Shown: positions 46,825 through 55,563, numbered from the stretch's first letter. The stretch is 64,000 nt of DNA from Alishewanella agri BL06 (GCF_000272005.1 NZ_AKKU01000009.1:71335-135334); one strand, 5' to 3'. Notes: generated by a model from the letters alone, not told the origin. Made by a program: numbers and translations.

Positions 46825-46855
46825 AAGTAATAATTAAAAATGTAAAATATTTATC

Positions 46856-47740
46856 TTAAGATTTTTTGCTGCTAAACAGCTGATCCAGTTTTTGCTCGAA
46901 GCTGTGGTAATTTAAAAAGTCGTACAGCTCAGCGCGGGTTTGCATGCTGTCTACCACGGCTTTCTGATCGCCGTTTGCCAGAATCGACTGATACACATTT
47001 AATGCGGCCTTGTTCATGGCACGGAAGGCACTTAACGGATACAGCACCATCGCCACACCAACGCTCGCCAGCTCAGCTTTGTTATACAGTGGGGTTTGAC
47101 CGAACTCAGTGATATTGGCCAGTACCGGCACCTTTAACGCTGAGGTAAAGGCTTTATATTGTTCCAGCGTATGCACCGCCTCAGCAAAAATGGCATCGGC
47201 ACCGGCGTCCTGACAGGCAATGGCTCGCTCAATGGCCGCATCTAAACCTTGCTGGGCTAACGCATCAGTGCGCGCCATAATAAAGAAGCTCTCGTCAGTA
47301 CGGGCATCAACACTGGCTTTAACGCGGTCGACCATTTCATCGAGGCTGACAATTTCTTTATTCGGGCGATGACCACAACGCTTTTGCGCCACCTGATCTT
47401 CAATATGAAAGCCCGCTGCGCCGGCACGGGTCATTTCTTTTACCGTGCGGGCAATATTAAAAGCCCCACCCCAACCGGTATCGGCATCCACTAACAGTGG
47501 CAGGCTGGTGGCGCCAGTAATACGGCGGATATCTTCACAGACATCATTTAACGACGTCATGCCTAAATCAGGTAAACCAAAAGAGGCATTGGCTACGCCA
47601 GCACCAGACAGGTAAAGCGCCTGATGTCCGGTACGCTCGGCCATCATCGCGGTGTAGGCATTAATGGTGCCGACGATTTGCAGTGGCGAATTGGCGGTAA
47701 TGGCGGCACGGAATTTCTGGCCGGCGGTTAAATTGCTCAT
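46856..47740 (-). CDS. prpB: 2-methylisocitrate lyase PrpB
   Basis: A 294-residue enzyme of the isocitrate-lyase family; it splits 2-methylisocitrate into pyruvate and succinate. The catalytic Cys lies in KRCGHR, and the metal-binding DADTGWGG and EDQ motifs are present. AGGGGA stands 6 nt before the ATG at 47740. The regulator gene ends 1 bp before this ATG, so the ribosome site is inside its coding sequence and translation is likely coupled. Confidence 0.97.
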   Translation of the reverse strand: MSNLTAGQKFRAAITANSPLQIVGTINAYTAMMAERTGHQALYLSGAGVANASFGLPDLGMTSLNDVCEDIRRITGATSLPLLVDADTGWGGAFNIARTVKEMTRAGAAGFHIEDQVAQKRCGHRPNKEIVSLDEMVDRVKASVDARTDESFFIMARTDALAQQGLDAAIERAIACQDAGADAIFAEAVHTLEQYKAFTSALKVPVLANITEFGQTPLYNKAELASVGVAMVLYPLSAFRAMNKAALNVYQSILANGDQKAVVDSMQTRAELYDFLNYHSFEQKLDQLFSSKKS

Positions 47741-47741
47741 C

Positions 47742-48428
47742 TTAGTTCCCCTGTTGCTCAAGTTCAGACAGTTTATGTTCGATATTGCGCCTGGAGGCAG
47801 CGATATGCCGGCGCATCAATAAGTCGGCCAGTTCACCATCGCGATTGGCAATGGCATTAATAATAGCCTTATGTTCGTCAAATGCCCGCGATACGCGCGG
47901 GCCATTCATGCCAAGCTGCACCCGGTACATCCGCATCAGGTGATACAGCTCGTCGGTTAGAATATTGATTAAATACGGGTTTTTACTGCCAAGAATAATA
48001 CGGTAATGAAAATCCAGATCGCCGGCTTCCTGGTAATAACTCTCACCCTCACGCACCCGCTGCGAGCTAAGGTGCTGATCTAACAAATCCTGCATCTCAC
48101 GAATTTCGGCATCGCTCATTTGTGAGGCCGCTAACCGACAGGCTAAGCCCTCTAATTCTTCACGCAGTTGATACAGCGATAACAAATTTTCTGTCGACAA
48201 TTTCACTACCCGTGCCCCGGCATTCGGCGTGCGTTCCAGTAAGTGGCAACGCTCTAACCTTGCTAAGGCTTCACGCAGCGGCGCGCGGCTAAGATCAAAG
48301 CGTTTCGCTAGCTCCGGCTCGCTGATCTTAGAGCCCGGCGCAATTTCACCGGCCACAATGGCGCGCAACAGCTCTTGCAGTACACGATCAGCAGCGGTTA
48401 CAGCGGGGCGTTGCAAAGCAGGATTCAT
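47742..48428 (-). CDS. GntR-family (FCD subfamily) regulator of the methylcitrate operon
   Basis: A 228-residue regulator. The winged helix is at about 12-75 ([40 protein letters not shown]) and an all-helical FCD effector domain follows (about 85-215), with the metal-binding His residues in LDFHYRII and EHKAII. First gene of the prp operon, one base from prpB, so it probably controls its own operon. Such GntR regulators have been called PrpQ, as opposed to the sigma-54-type PrpR of enterics. Two ATTGTCGACA palindromes flank its promoter. The effector is probably a methylcitrate-cycle intermediate; this is inferred. Confidence 0.9.
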   Translation of the reverse strand: MNPALQRPAVTAADRVLQELLRAIVAGEIAPGSKISEPELAKRFDLSRAPLREALARLERCHLLERTPNAGARVVKLSTENLLSLYQLREELEGLACRLAASQMSDAEIREMQDLLDQHLSSQRVREGESYYQEAGDLDFHYRIILGSKNPYLINILTDELYHLMRMYRVQLGMNGPRVSRAFDEHKAIINAIANRDGELADLLMRRHIAASRRNIEHKLSELEQQGN

Positions 48429-48432
48429 AGCT

Positions 48433-48446
48433 GATTGTCGACATAA
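48433..48446. promoter_or_regulatory. Downstream GntR operator (O2)
   Basis: GATTGTCGACATAA, with the core ATTGTCGACA, lies between the prp promoter and the regulator's start codon, 5 bp before the ATG. Its core is identical to that of the perfect palindrome upstream. A protein bound here would block transcription. Confidence 0.6.
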
Positions 48447-48461
48447 ACAAAGAATGGGTAA

Positions 48462-48490
48462 GTTTTAGGCTTATTTAACGCCAGTGTCAA
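48462..48490 (-). promoter_or_regulatory. Promoter of the prp operon
   Basis: A perfect -35 box TTGACA (48490-48485), 17 bp spacer and TAAAAC (48467-48462) on the minus strand, 34 bp before the regulator's start. It is bracketed by the two GntR-type palindromes at similar distances (about 15 bp each). Confidence 0.65.
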
Positions 48491-48504
48491 GTTAAAATCG
48501 GCAG

Positions 48505-48518
48505 GATTGTCGACAATC
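48505..48518. promoter_or_regulatory. Upstream GntR operator (O1)
   Basis: GATTGTCGACAATC is a perfect 14-bp palindrome just upstream of the -35 box. The shape, two TTGTC half-sites around a central GA step, resembles sites of FCD-type GntR regulators. Centre-to-centre distance to O2 is 72 bp, close to seven helical turns, so looping is possible. Confidence 0.65.
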
Positions 48519-48546
48519 AGACTAAAGTACAAATTAATGCCTAAGC

Positions 48547-48795
48547 ACTCCGGTACGCCTGCCGTACCGGAGTCAGACGCAGTAGCCAGAACCCGCTTTA
48601 GGACTCCGGTACGCTCGCCGTACCGGAGTCCATCCTGCGATAGTGAGATATACACCTAACTCAAAGCAACACCGCTCCAGGACTCCGAACAACAGCACCG
48701 CAAAACAACCACACCGGCTATCTACCCCACATCGCAGGGTTGACTCCGGTACGACAAGCATACCGGAGTCAGAGACAGTAGCTAGTACCGGAGTC
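48547..48795. repeat. Cluster of REP-like palindromes
   Basis: Three hairpins share the arms ACTCCGGTACG / CGTACCGGAGT: 48547-48573, 48601-48631 (13-bp stem) and 48741-48771 (one mismatch). Half units lie at 48680-48687 and 48786-48795. The linkers after units one and three are also alike (CAGACGCAGTAGCCAG and CAGAGACAGTAGCTAG). The loops differ (CCTGC, CTCGC, ACAAG) while the stems are kept. This is the architecture of REP/BIME elements, which a RAYT transposase can mobilise. No such gene is in the window. Confidence 0.75.
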
Positions 48796-48902
48796 GATTC
48801 AGCTTGTGATGAATTTTTAGACTTTTTTAGAATATAAAGCCGGATATTTAGCTTACATAATGATAACAATATCTGACCCTATTACAGGTCAAATTCAGTC
48901 GC

Positions 48903-48945
48903 TGTGCATAATTGCCGGTATAAGCTGGGGATAACTTGGGCATAA
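48903..48945 (-). other. Three DnaA-box-like sites in one orientation
   Basis: On the minus strand: TTATGCACA (48911-48903), which fits TTATNCACA fully; TTATCCCCA (48934-48926) and TTATGCCCA (48945-48937), each one base off. Spacings are 23 and 11 bp between equivalent bases. No AT-rich unwinding region with 13-mers and none of the usual oriC neighbours (mnmG, dnaA, rnpA) is nearby, so this is not shown to be an origin. Confidence 0.35.
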
Positions 48946-49019
48946 GTTGAACAATGAAAAAATTGGGTAAATAACTTTTCGCAACTTAAGGAACATGAAA
49001 ATTAGCGCAGCTTAGCTAC

Positions 49020-49125
49020 ACTTGATTTTACTTTAGGTAACTTCTTCTCGATAGCGCACGGCTCATTCCCTATGAGCCATTCCCCTAAGCCCGGAACAAT
49101 TTGGATTGGTTCCGGGCTTCTTTTA
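49020..49125 (+). ncRNA. Candidate small RNA with 3' terminator
   Basis: The plus strand has a hairpin GGCTCAT/ATGAGCC (49060-49078) followed at once by a strong terminator hairpin with a T-rich tail. No plus-strand gene lies within about 8.5 kb upstream, so the terminator needs another transcript to serve. The 5' end is a guess: I see no convincing promoter hexamers (TACACT at 49017-49022 is the nearest candidate for a -10). No match to a small RNA I know. Confidence 0.4.
49087..49124 (+). terminator. Orphan intrinsic terminator
   Basis: AAGCCCGGAAC (49087-49097) pairs with GTTCCGGGCTT (49109-49119), with more pairing in the loop, followed by CTTTT. On the minus strand the stem is followed by AGGGG instead of T, so it does not terminate tatD. 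It must end a plus-strand transcript that starts in the preceding spacer. Confidence 0.7.
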
Positions 49126-49149
49126 TCTGCGGGGTAACGGCCGAAAAAT

Positions 49150-49941
49150 TTATGCAGCCTGTCGTTTTGCCGCGGCTAACGTAAACAACTGATAGAAGTT
49201 TGTCGTTGTTTGCCGCGCCAGCTGCTCTAAAGTTACTACCTTAACCTCAGCCATGGCCGCGGCAACGTCAGTCACATAAGCCGGTTGATTGGTTTTACCG
49301 CGATGCGGTACCGGCGCCAGATAAGGCGCATCGGTTTCAATTAATAGCCGGTCTAAAGGCAGCTTTTTTACTACCTCGCGTAGCTCGGTTGCGTTACGAA
49401 ATGTCATAATGCCGGAGATAGAAATATAAAAACCCAGATCCAGCGCCGCCTTTGCCATCTCATAGTTTTCAGTAAAGCAATGCAATACTCCACCAGCATC
49501 GCCAGCCTGGTGCGTTTTCATTAAATTAATGGTATCGGCGCGTGCATCCCGGGTATGGATAATCAATGGCTTGTTTAATTGCCGGGCGACACTGATATGT
49601 TTAACAAAGCCGTCTTGCTGGCTGAGCTTGCTGTCCGGGTTATAAAAATAATCCAGACCAGTTTCGCCTACCGCCACTACCTCTGGCTGCGCTGCCAAGC
49701 GGGCTAACAAGTCGACGTCAACACTATCACTCTGATGCAAAGGGTGTTCACCACAAGATACCGACACTTGCGCGTACGGTTTTACCAGCTCAGCCATTGC
49801 TGGATATTCTGCCAACGACACGCTAACACACAGTAGGTGTTCAATATTACGCTGTGTAGCGTTGTTCAGCACCTGCTCCAACGAAAGCCCGAGTTTATCC
49901 AGCTCCAGCCGGTCTAAATGACAATGTGAATCTACAAACAA
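49150..49941 (-). CDS. TatD-family metal-dependent hydrolase (YcfH-like)
   Basis: A 263-residue TIM-barrel metalloenzyme of the TatD DNase family, most like E. coli YcfH. Metal ligands are in FVDSHCHLD at the start, GETGLDYFY, HTRDA, HCFTE and ETDAPYLAP. It likely acts on D-amino-acyl-tRNA or DNA as relatives do; the exact substrate is unclear. I chose the TTG at 49941, which puts the start directly at (M)FVDSHCHLD and has GAGG 5 nt before it. Last gene of the pabC-mltG-tmk-holB-pilZ-tatD set, 47 bp after pilZ. Confidence 0.93.
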   Translation of the reverse strand: MFVDSHCHLDRLELDKLGLSLEQVLNNATQRNIEHLLCVSVSLAEYPAMAELVKPYAQVSVSCGEHPLHQSDSVDVDLLARLAAQPEVVAVGETGLDYFYNPDSKLSQQDGFVKHISVARQLNKPLIIHTRDARADTINLMKTHQAGDAGGVLHCFTENYEMAKAALDLGFYISISGIMTFRNATELREVVKKLPLDRLLIETDAPYLAPVPHRGKTNQPAYVTDVAAAMAEVKVVTLEQLARQTTTNFYQLFTLAAAKRQAA

Positions 49942-49988
49942 AACAACCTCAGACAAAAACCGGAGCGGCAAGGCGCTACCGGCAATAA

Positions 49989-50315
49989 CTACATGGTATA
50001 GGTGGGTTCATTGCTATGCAGCATACCACCCAGTAATTTTTCAATCCGACTACTGAGATTATGCTTATCATCAATAAAGGCGACGCCAATCCCTGCCGGA
50101 TTCGAGCTTTGGGCACCCAGTGGCGAGACCCAGGCAACCTTACCGGTAACCAGCACCGGCTCCAGGGCATCGGGCAAGGTTACACTTAGCGCCAGCGACT
50201 GCCCCATTCGGTAATGCCGGGCCGAGCGAATAAACAGACCACCGTTTTTCATAAACGGCATATAGCAACGATACAGCTCTTTGGTATCAGTAAAACCCAG
50301 TGCTAACTCTTCCAT
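49989..50315 (-). CDS. pilZ: PilZ-domain protein (type IV pilus assembly)
   Basis: A 108-residue single-domain PilZ protein, the type encoded next to holB in Pseudomonas and Vibrio, where it is needed for type IV pilus formation. It lacks the RxxxR and (D/N)xSxxG motifs of c-di-GMP-binding PilZ domains, as original PilZ does, so it probably works by protein contacts with the pilus ATPase. AGGAGG lies 4 nt before the ATG at 50315. The start is 8 bp after holB. Confidence 0.93.
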   Translation of the reverse strand: MEELALGFTDTKELYRCYMPFMKNGGLFIRSARHYRMGQSLALSVTLPDALEPVLVTGKVAWVSPLGAQSSNPAGIGVAFIDDKHNLSSRIEKLLGGMLHSNEPTYTM

Positions 50316-50323
50316 TTTGCCTC

Positions 50324-51262
50324 CTAATCGCGTCCCGGCCGACCGGCTCTGAGTAAAGCCCGCCACTCCGTTAACAGCGCACTTAGCGCCAGCGCTTTAT
50401 TCTGCCCTAAAATCTGTTGCTCGTCACGACAGAAGCGGAACAAGCTTTGTTGCAACCCCTGCATCTGCGCTGGTGCTAACATCGGCATCGTCACTATTTG
50501 TTCGCGTAATACATAGCTTAGCAGTAAGGTCAGATCACTGCGTCCTTCCAGTTGTTTTAGCAGCGGTGCTAACGGTTCAGTGCTGCGGATAAACTGCTGC
50601 AATTGCGTAATAAGTTGTTGCAGTGTCTGCAGTTCGCTACTTTGTAACAGACTGAGCGCTTTTAACGGAGCACCACCGCTAAAGCTGACGATAAAATCTG
50701 GAGCAGGACCCTGCTGCTGTGTTCGCAGATAATCGCTTAGTTGTGAAGTGCTAAGAGGCGCTAGATCCCAGCGCTGACAACGGCTTAAAATTGTTGGCTT
50801 AAGGCGCTGCGCTTGTGCAGTACAGAGGATTAAGAAACAACCCTGCGGTGGTTCCTCAAGCGTTTTTAACAAGGCGTTGGCTGCCGCTTCGGTTAGCCGC
50901 TCAGCATGGCGCAATAACACCACTTTATTCCCGCTTTGTTGTGCTTTACCCTGAGTAAAATCCGTTAAACGGCGGATTTCATCCACACCCAGACTGGCGT
51001 TTTCCGGCTGTAACAACAACAGATCGGCATGATTACCGGCTGCCAGTAACAGGCAGCTTTTACACTGGCCACAGGCCGTTGCAGCCGCCGGCGTTTTACA
51101 CAACACTAACGCCGCCAGCATATGCCCTAGTTCAAGTTTACCAATGCCTTCCGGGCCATTAAATAATAAGGCATGCGCCAGTCGTTGTTGACGATACAAC
51201 TGTGACAGCTGCTGCAAACTGTCGTTTAACCATGGATAGGCCTGGCTATTCAGCAGCGCCAT
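50324..51262 (-). CDS. holB: DNA polymerase III delta' subunit
   Basis: A 312-residue AAA+ clamp-loader subunit that acts as the rigid stator of the loader. It shows a four-Cys zinc module (ending in CGQCKSC), a degenerate P-loop (GPEGIGKLELG, no Ser/Thr after Lys) and an SRC-type arginine finger (ILSRCQRWDL). Length fits E. coli (334). The start is 1 bp after the tmk stop, so translation is probably coupled. Confidence 0.96.
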   Translation of the reverse strand: MALLNSQAYPWLNDSLQQLSQLYRQQRLAHALLFNGPEGIGKLELGHMLAALVLCKTPAAATACGQCKSCLLLAAGNHADLLLLQPENASLGVDEIRRLTDFTQGKAQQSGNKVVLLRHAERLTEAAANALLKTLEEPPQGCFLILCTAQAQRLKPTILSRCQRWDLAPLSTSQLSDYLRTQQQGPAPDFIVSFSGGAPLKALSLLQSSELQTLQQLITQLQQFIRSTEPLAPLLKQLEGRSDLTLLLSYVLREQIVTMPMLAPAQMQGLQQSLFRFCRDEQQILGQNKALALSALLTEWRALLRAGRPGRD

Positions 51263-51263
51263 C

Positions 51264-51890
51264 TCAGACTCCTGCCGCCTGTAAGGCTTGCCGCAGCGCC
51301 TGCTGCACCTGTATCAGTGGCTGCCCGGCATCAATCACCACGATGTTGGGTTCCTTGGCGGCGATCTCCAGATATTTGGCCCGGGTACGCTGAAAAAAGC
51401 TCAGTTGCTCCTGCTCTATCCGATCTAACTCACCGCGGCTGGCCGCTCGGGCCAAACCCTGCGCCGGATCGATATCCAGATATAAGGTCAGATCGGGTCG
51501 CGTGTCGCCCAGTACCGCTGTACGCAGCGTATCCAACAAGCTGTCACCGAGCTGCCGGCCACCGCCCTGATAGGCGCGCGATGAGAGATCATGGCGATCA
51601 GCCAATACCCAGTTACCGGCCGCGAGCGCCGGCCGGATCACATTAGTTAGCAGCTGCACCCGTGAGGCGTACATCAACAGTAGCTCGGTTTCCGGCGCAA
51701 CCTTCTCTTGCAGATCGGCTTGTTTAACTAAAGTGCGTAACTGCTCTGCCAGTGGTGTACCGCCTGGTTCCCGGGTACAAACCACCTGATGACCGCGGCT
51801 TTCCAGATACTGTTTTACAGTGGCAATAGCAGTACTTTTACCTGCCCCCTCCAGCCCTTCGATAACGATAAATTTGCCGTTACTGCTCAT
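51264..51890 (-). CDS. tmk: Thymidylate kinase
   Basis: A 208-residue enzyme that phosphorylates dTMP to dTDP. The P-loop is [10 protein letters not shown] near residue 10; the [15 protein letters not shown] segment holds the substrate-binding DR(x) motif; the LID region [10 protein letters not shown] is of the bacterial type. The ATG at 51890 overlaps the mltG end by 11 bp. Part of the conserved pabC-mltG-tmk-holB-pilZ-tatD cluster. Confidence 0.97.
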   Translation of the reverse strand: MSSNGKFIVIEGLEGAGKSTAIATVKQYLESRGHQVVCTREPGGTPLAEQLRTLVKQADLQEKVAPETELLLMYASRVQLLTNVIRPALAAGNWVLADRHDLSSRAYQGGGRQLGDSLLDTLRTAVLGDTRPDLTLYLDIDPAQGLARAASRGELDRIEQEQLSFFQRTRAKYLEIAAKEPNIVVIDAGQPLIQVQQALRQALQAAGV

Positions 51891-52929
51891 TATTTTGTCC
51901 AAGAATATATTTGCGTACTGCGCTGTTATGCTGCTCTAGTGTTTGTGAAAACACGTGGGAACCATCACCGCGGCTGACAAAGTAGTAGTAATCGCTCTGC
52001 TCAGGTGCGGCTGCCGCTTTTAGCGCACTTAAACTAACCAATGAAATCGGCCCTGGCGGTAAACCATGATGCCGGTAGGTATTGTAAGGGTGTGGGTCAC
52101 GCAAATGCGCCCGGGTAATACGGCCGTTATAATCCGCTACACCATAGATCACTGTCGGATCAGTTTGCAGTCGCATCCCGGTATTTAAGCGGTTAACAAA
52201 TACCGAACTGACCAAACCGCGTTCGGCTTGCAAACCGCTTTCTTTTTCGATAATCGAGGCCAGCGTCAATAACTGATAAGGGTTTTGTAGCGGCAAATCG
52301 GGCTGTCGCTGTTGCCAGGCTTGCTCCAGCTGCGTTAGTAATGCCAGGTGAGCACGCAACCAGATACTGCTGGCTTTGCTATTGGCAGTATAAAAATAGG
52401 TATCCGGAAAAAACAGCCCTTCCATTTGTTGCGCCAGCTCTGGCATCGGCGCTAATTCGCCCCACTCAGCCGGCCAGCGTAACAGCTGCTGTAATTCCGT
52501 GATTTGCGTCAGATCCTGCTGTAAATAAGGTAACTGTGCAAAACGTTGCCAGCTTTGTACCAGAGTTTCGCCTTCAATCAGGGTGACACTAAACTGAGCA
52601 ACCCGACCAGAGCGAAATAATGCCAGGACCTGCGACAGCGACATTGGCGAGCTTACCCGGTATAACCCCTGCTGCAATTGCGCCTGCTCTGGATGTTGGC
52701 GCAAGTGGAATTTAAGTTGCTGACACTGCCAGGCACTCAATTGTTGCTGTTGTTGCCACAGCTCACAGAGTTGACGCGCCGATGCGCCAGCGCGCAGCTC
52801 AAACAGCTCGTCCGTAAACTGAATAGGCATCGCCAGCAGTCGTTGTTGTACCTGCTGCCAGTAACTGTTACCAGCGACCAGTAAAAACACCAGCAGCACC
52901 GGTAACCAATAAGATAGACGTCTTAACAT
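51880..52929 (-). CDS. mltG: Endolytic murein transglycosylase MltG
   Basis: A 349-residue inner-membrane lytic transglycosylase (YceG) that cleaves nascent glycan strands and may terminate their growth. One N-terminal membrane helix (about 5-22), then a LysM-like subdomain and the YceG catalytic domain. The catalytic Glu is in ASIIEKESG; the conserved [17 protein letters not shown] and [15 protein letters not shown] follow. It starts inside the last codons of pabC (7-bp overlap) and ends inside the start of tmk. Confidence 0.97.
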   Translation of the reverse strand: MLRRLSYWLPVLLVFLLVAGNSYWQQVQQRLLAMPIQFTDELFELRAGASARQLCELWQQQQQLSAWQCQQLKFHLRQHPEQAQLQQGLYRVSSPMSLSQVLALFRSGRVAQFSVTLIEGETLVQSWQRFAQLPYLQQDLTQITELQQLLRWPAEWGELAPMPELAQQMEGLFFPDTYFYTANSKASSIWLRAHLALLTQLEQAWQQRQPDLPLQNPYQLLTLASIIEKESGLQAERGLVSSVFVNRLNTGMRLQTDPTVIYGVADYNGRITRAHLRDPHPYNTYRHHGLPPGPISLVSLSALKAAAAPEQSDYYYFVSRGDGSHVFSQTLEQHNSAVRKYILGQNNEQ

Positions 52930-53720
52930 AGTACCTGTTGTTGTATTGAGCGCACGGCAGCAAGATCCAGCGTCCGATCAGCTAAGTCGCGCACTGCTGC
53001 CATGCCCAGCAATGCATTAGTAAAAAACATCGCCGTCACTGCCGGCAGTTCCTGCAGTGGCAGCTCGCGCTCAGCAACCAGCGGTAGCTGCGACATGATA
53101 TGCTTGCGCATGACACCAGCGACGCCACAGGCATCCAGCGGCGGTGTATACCAATGTCCTGCTAACTGATAGAACAGATTTGCAGCAGTGCCCTCAACCA
53201 CCAAGTCGTTAGTATCGGCAACAATAAAATCATCCAGTGCGGTGCATGCCAGCTGCTGTTTCAGCATCACCTGTTCCAGCCGGTTACAGTGTTTTAACCC
53301 CGCTAAAGCCGGTTGCCTGGCCAGTCGTAAGGTCGCTACCCCAACCTTTAAGCCGGTTGATTTAACTACGCTATAATCCGGCAGCGGCGCCTGATACAGG
53401 TAACAGCGTACTTGTGCCTGCGGATCCGGTGCATAACCGCGACCACCAATACCCCGGGAGATGAGCAATTTAAATACGCAGTCATCAGTTCGGGTTTGTG
53501 CTTGCGCCTGTAACCAGGTTGCCAGCTGTTGCCAGTCTGGTTCAGCGAATCCGAGCTGCTTAGCACTATACTGCAATCGCGCCAGGTGCAGCGGCCAGAG
53601 CGCGATCTCACCCTGACTCACCCGCATCGTGGTAAAGAGGCCATCGCCATATTGTAAAGCGCGACAACCACCGGCGACTGCGGCAGTAACAGGCGAATCA
53701 ATCAGAATAAAATCAGCCAT
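52923..53720 (-). CDS. pabC: Aminodeoxychorismate lyase PabC
   Basis: A 265-residue PLP enzyme of fold type IV that makes p-aminobenzoate and pyruvate for folate synthesis. The PLP Lys is in LKHCNRLEQVML, with the family segments GDGLFTTMRV near the start and GVAGVMRKHI. Length fits E. coli (269). It is separated from fabF by a strong terminator, so a promoter is expected in the 160-bp spacer. It overlaps mltG downstream. Confidence 0.95.
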   Translation of the reverse strand: MADFILIDSPVTAAVAGGCRALQYGDGLFTTMRVSQGEIALWPLHLARLQYSAKQLGFAEPDWQQLATWLQAQAQTRTDDCVFKLLISRGIGGRGYAPDPQAQVRCYLYQAPLPDYSVVKSTGLKVGVATLRLARQPALAGLKHCNRLEQVMLKQQLACTALDDFIVADTNDLVVEGTAANLFYQLAGHWYTPPLDACGVAGVMRKHIMSQLPLVAERELPLQELPAVTAMFFTNALLGMAAVRDLADRTLDLAAVRSIQQQVLC

Positions 53721-53828
53721 ATCTGTTCTTTACAAAAATTTGCGACCGCTTTGCACAAGGTTGGGCTCAGTATGCCTTAAGGCTGCCGCCTTGCAAAGTA
53801 AAGCGCGTTTAAGTGGTTTTAGCTGCAT

Positions 53829-53859
53829 AAAAAAACCGCAGTAACAAACTGCGGTTTTT
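53829..53859 (-). terminator. Intrinsic terminator after fabF
   Basis: AAAAACCGCAGT (53831-53842) and ACTGCGGTTTTT (53848-53859) form a 12-bp stem with an AACAA loop; the minus-strand RNA continues with a U-run. It is 21 bp past the fabF stop and ends the fatty-acid operon. Confidence 0.88.
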
Positions 53860-53879
53860 CCGGTTAACGCTGGCTTAGT

Positions 53880-55118
53880 TTAAACTTTTTTAAACAAAAT
53901 CGAACCGTTAGTACCACCAAAACCAAAGGAATTACACAGCGCGTACTCCAGCTTCGCCTGACGCGCCTGATGCGGCACATAGTCCAGGTCACAACCTTCG
54001 CTTGGGTTATCCAGGTTAATGGTTGGCGTCACCAGCTGATCCTGCAGCGACAGCACGGTGATAATGGATTCCACTGAACCGGCAGCACCTAACAGGTGAC
54101 CAATCATCGATTTCGATGAGCTAACCATCAGTTTATCCAGGTTGTTGGCAAATACGGTTTTAATCGCCATGGTTTCCGCGATATCACCCGCTGGCGTTGA
54201 GGTACCGTGGGCATTGATATACTGCACTTGCTCCGGATTAACCTGGGCGTCATTCAGTGCATTTTTCATCGCCCGGGCAGCGCCATCACCGTTTTCCGGT
54301 GGTGAGGTCATATGGTAGGCATCACCGCTCATGCCAAAACCAACCAGCTCAGCATAAATCTTCGCACCACGCGCCTTGGCATGTTCATATTCTTCCAGCA
54401 CCATCACACCGGCACCATCGCCCAGTACAAAGCCATCACGGTCTTTATCCCAGGGCCGGCTGGCTTGTTGCGGGGCATCGTTACGGGTTGATAACGCACG
54501 GGCTGCGCCAAAACCGCCCATACCGAGCTCAGTTGAAGCCTTTTCAGCACCGCCGGCTACCATCACGTCAGCATCGCCATAAGCAATCATCCGCGCCGCC
54601 TGACCGATATTGTGTACACCTGTAGTACAGGCGGTGACAATACTGATATTCGGCCCTTTTAAGCCGAGCATAATCGACAGCTGGCCAGCAATCATATTGA
54701 TAATGGTTGATGGCACAAAGAATGGCGATAACCGCTTCGGTCCACTATTCATCAGCTTGGTATGGTTTTCCTCAATTAAACCTAAACCGCCAATACCAGA
54801 GCCGATAGCGGCACCAATGCGGTGCGCATTAACGTCATTGATTTCCAGGCCGGAGTCACGAAAGGCCTGCATCGCAGCAGCGACGCCGTACTGGATAAAC
54901 AAATCCATTTTCTTAGCGTCTTTTGCCGGAAAATACGGCTCTACATCAAAATCTTTGACTAAGCCGGCAAATTTAGTTGTATAAGCACTGGTATCAAAGT
55001 GCTCAATCAGGCTAATGCCGCTTTTTGCCTGCTGCAATGCTTGCCAGCTACTGGCCACATCATTGCCCAGCGGCGTCAACATGCCTAAACCTGTTACCAC
55101 TACACGACGTTTTGCCAC
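53880..55118 (-). CDS. fabF: 3-oxoacyl-ACP synthase II
   Basis: A 412-residue condensing enzyme that extends acyl-ACP with malonyl-ACP. The Cys-His-His triad is present: Cys in ACTTGVHN, His in [11 protein letters not shown] and His in [13 protein letters not shown]. The start is a GTG at 55118 with GGAGG 6 nt before it. It follows acpP with an 81-bp spacer containing a hairpin that may lower expression relative to acpP. A terminator lies behind it. Confidence 0.97.
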   Translation of the reverse strand: MAKRRVVVTGLGMLTPLGNDVASSWQALQQAKSGISLIEHFDTSAYTTKFAGLVKDFDVEPYFPAKDAKKMDLFIQYGVAAAMQAFRDSGLEINDVNAHRIGAAIGSGIGGLGLIEENHTKLMNSGPKRLSPFFVPSTIINMIAGQLSIMLGLKGPNISIVTACTTGVHNIGQAARMIAYGDADVMVAGGAEKASTELGMGGFGAARALSTRNDAPQQASRPWDKDRDGFVLGDGAGVMVLEEYEHAKARGAKIYAELVGFGMSGDAYHMTSPPENGDGAARAMKNALNDAQVNPEQVQYINAHGTSTPAGDIAETMAIKTVFANNLDKLMVSSSKSMIGHLLGAAGSVESIITVLSLQDQLVTPTINLDNPSEGCDLDYVPHQARQAKLEYALCNSFGFGGTNGSILFKKV

Positions 55119-55160
55119 CGTGTCCTCCGTAAATACCTGTTTTTCTGATTCTTAAAATGA

Positions 55161-55185
55161 AAACGGGTAGCCTCGCTACCCGTTT
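55161..55185 (-). terminator. Attenuator-like hairpin between acpP and fabF
   Basis: AAACGGGTAGC (55161-55171) and GCTACCCGTTT (55175-55185) make an 11-bp stem with a 3-nt loop 15 bp after the acpP stop; the minus strand continues TTCATTTT. The weak T-tract suggests partial termination, allowing more acpP than fabF mRNA. Confidence 0.65.
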
Positions 55186-55199
55186 CTCAAGCTTTCGGC

Positions 55200-55436
55200 T
55201 TATTCAGCGTGGGCTTTGATGTAATCAATAGCTGATTGCACCGTGGTGATTTTCTCGGCTTCTTCGTCTGGAATTTCAGTATCGAATTCTTCTTCCAGCG
55301 CCATTACCAGCTCAACTGTGTCCAGTGAGTCTGCACCCAGGTCGTCAACAAAAGAAGCTTCGTTTTTCACTTCTTCTTCTTTAACGCCCAGCTGTTCAAT
55401 AATAATTTTTTTAACGCGTTCTTCGATGTTGCTCAT
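55200..55436 (-). CDS. acpP: Acyl carrier protein
   Basis: A 78-residue, very acidic four-helix protein that carries acyl chains on 4'-phosphopantetheine at the Ser in GADSLDTVE (position 37). Nearly identical in layout to E. coli AcpP. GGAAG precedes the ATG. It has its own likely promoter in the spacer after fabG, as in E. coli, and a hairpin behind it. Confidence 0.98.
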   Translation of the reverse strand: MSNIEERVKKIIIEQLGVKEEEVKNEASFVDDLGADSLDTVELVMALEEEFDTEIPDEEAEKITTVQSAIDYIKAHAE

Positions 55437-55493
55437 CTTTTCTTCCTTTTTCTCATCTAAATCGCAACAAATCGTGCAATTTGGTTTGGCGCT

Positions 55494-55522
55494 AGTTTAT
55501 GCGTAAGCAGGGGTTGATGCAA
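55494..55522 (-). promoter_or_regulatory. Candidate acpP promoter
   Basis: On the minus strand TTGCAT (55522-55517), a 17-bp spacer and TAAACT (55499-55494), about 58 bp before the acpP start. Such an extra promoter explains the high level of ACP and agrees with the gene's position after a 127-bp spacer. Confidence 0.5.
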
Positions 55523-55563
55523 GCAATGCGCTCGGCATTTTTTGCTGGTCAAACCTGATTTGC

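Noticed and set aside
48573-48869. Open frames of 64-98 codons on both strands through the 48.5-48.9 kb spacer
   Set aside because: They run through the palindromic repeat cluster, change composition along their length and have no ribosome sites; the repeats explain the open frames.
48903-48945. Chromosomal replication origin
   Set aside because: DnaA-box-like sites are present, but no AT-rich 13-mer region and none of the usual oriC neighbours; kept only as a weak cluster.
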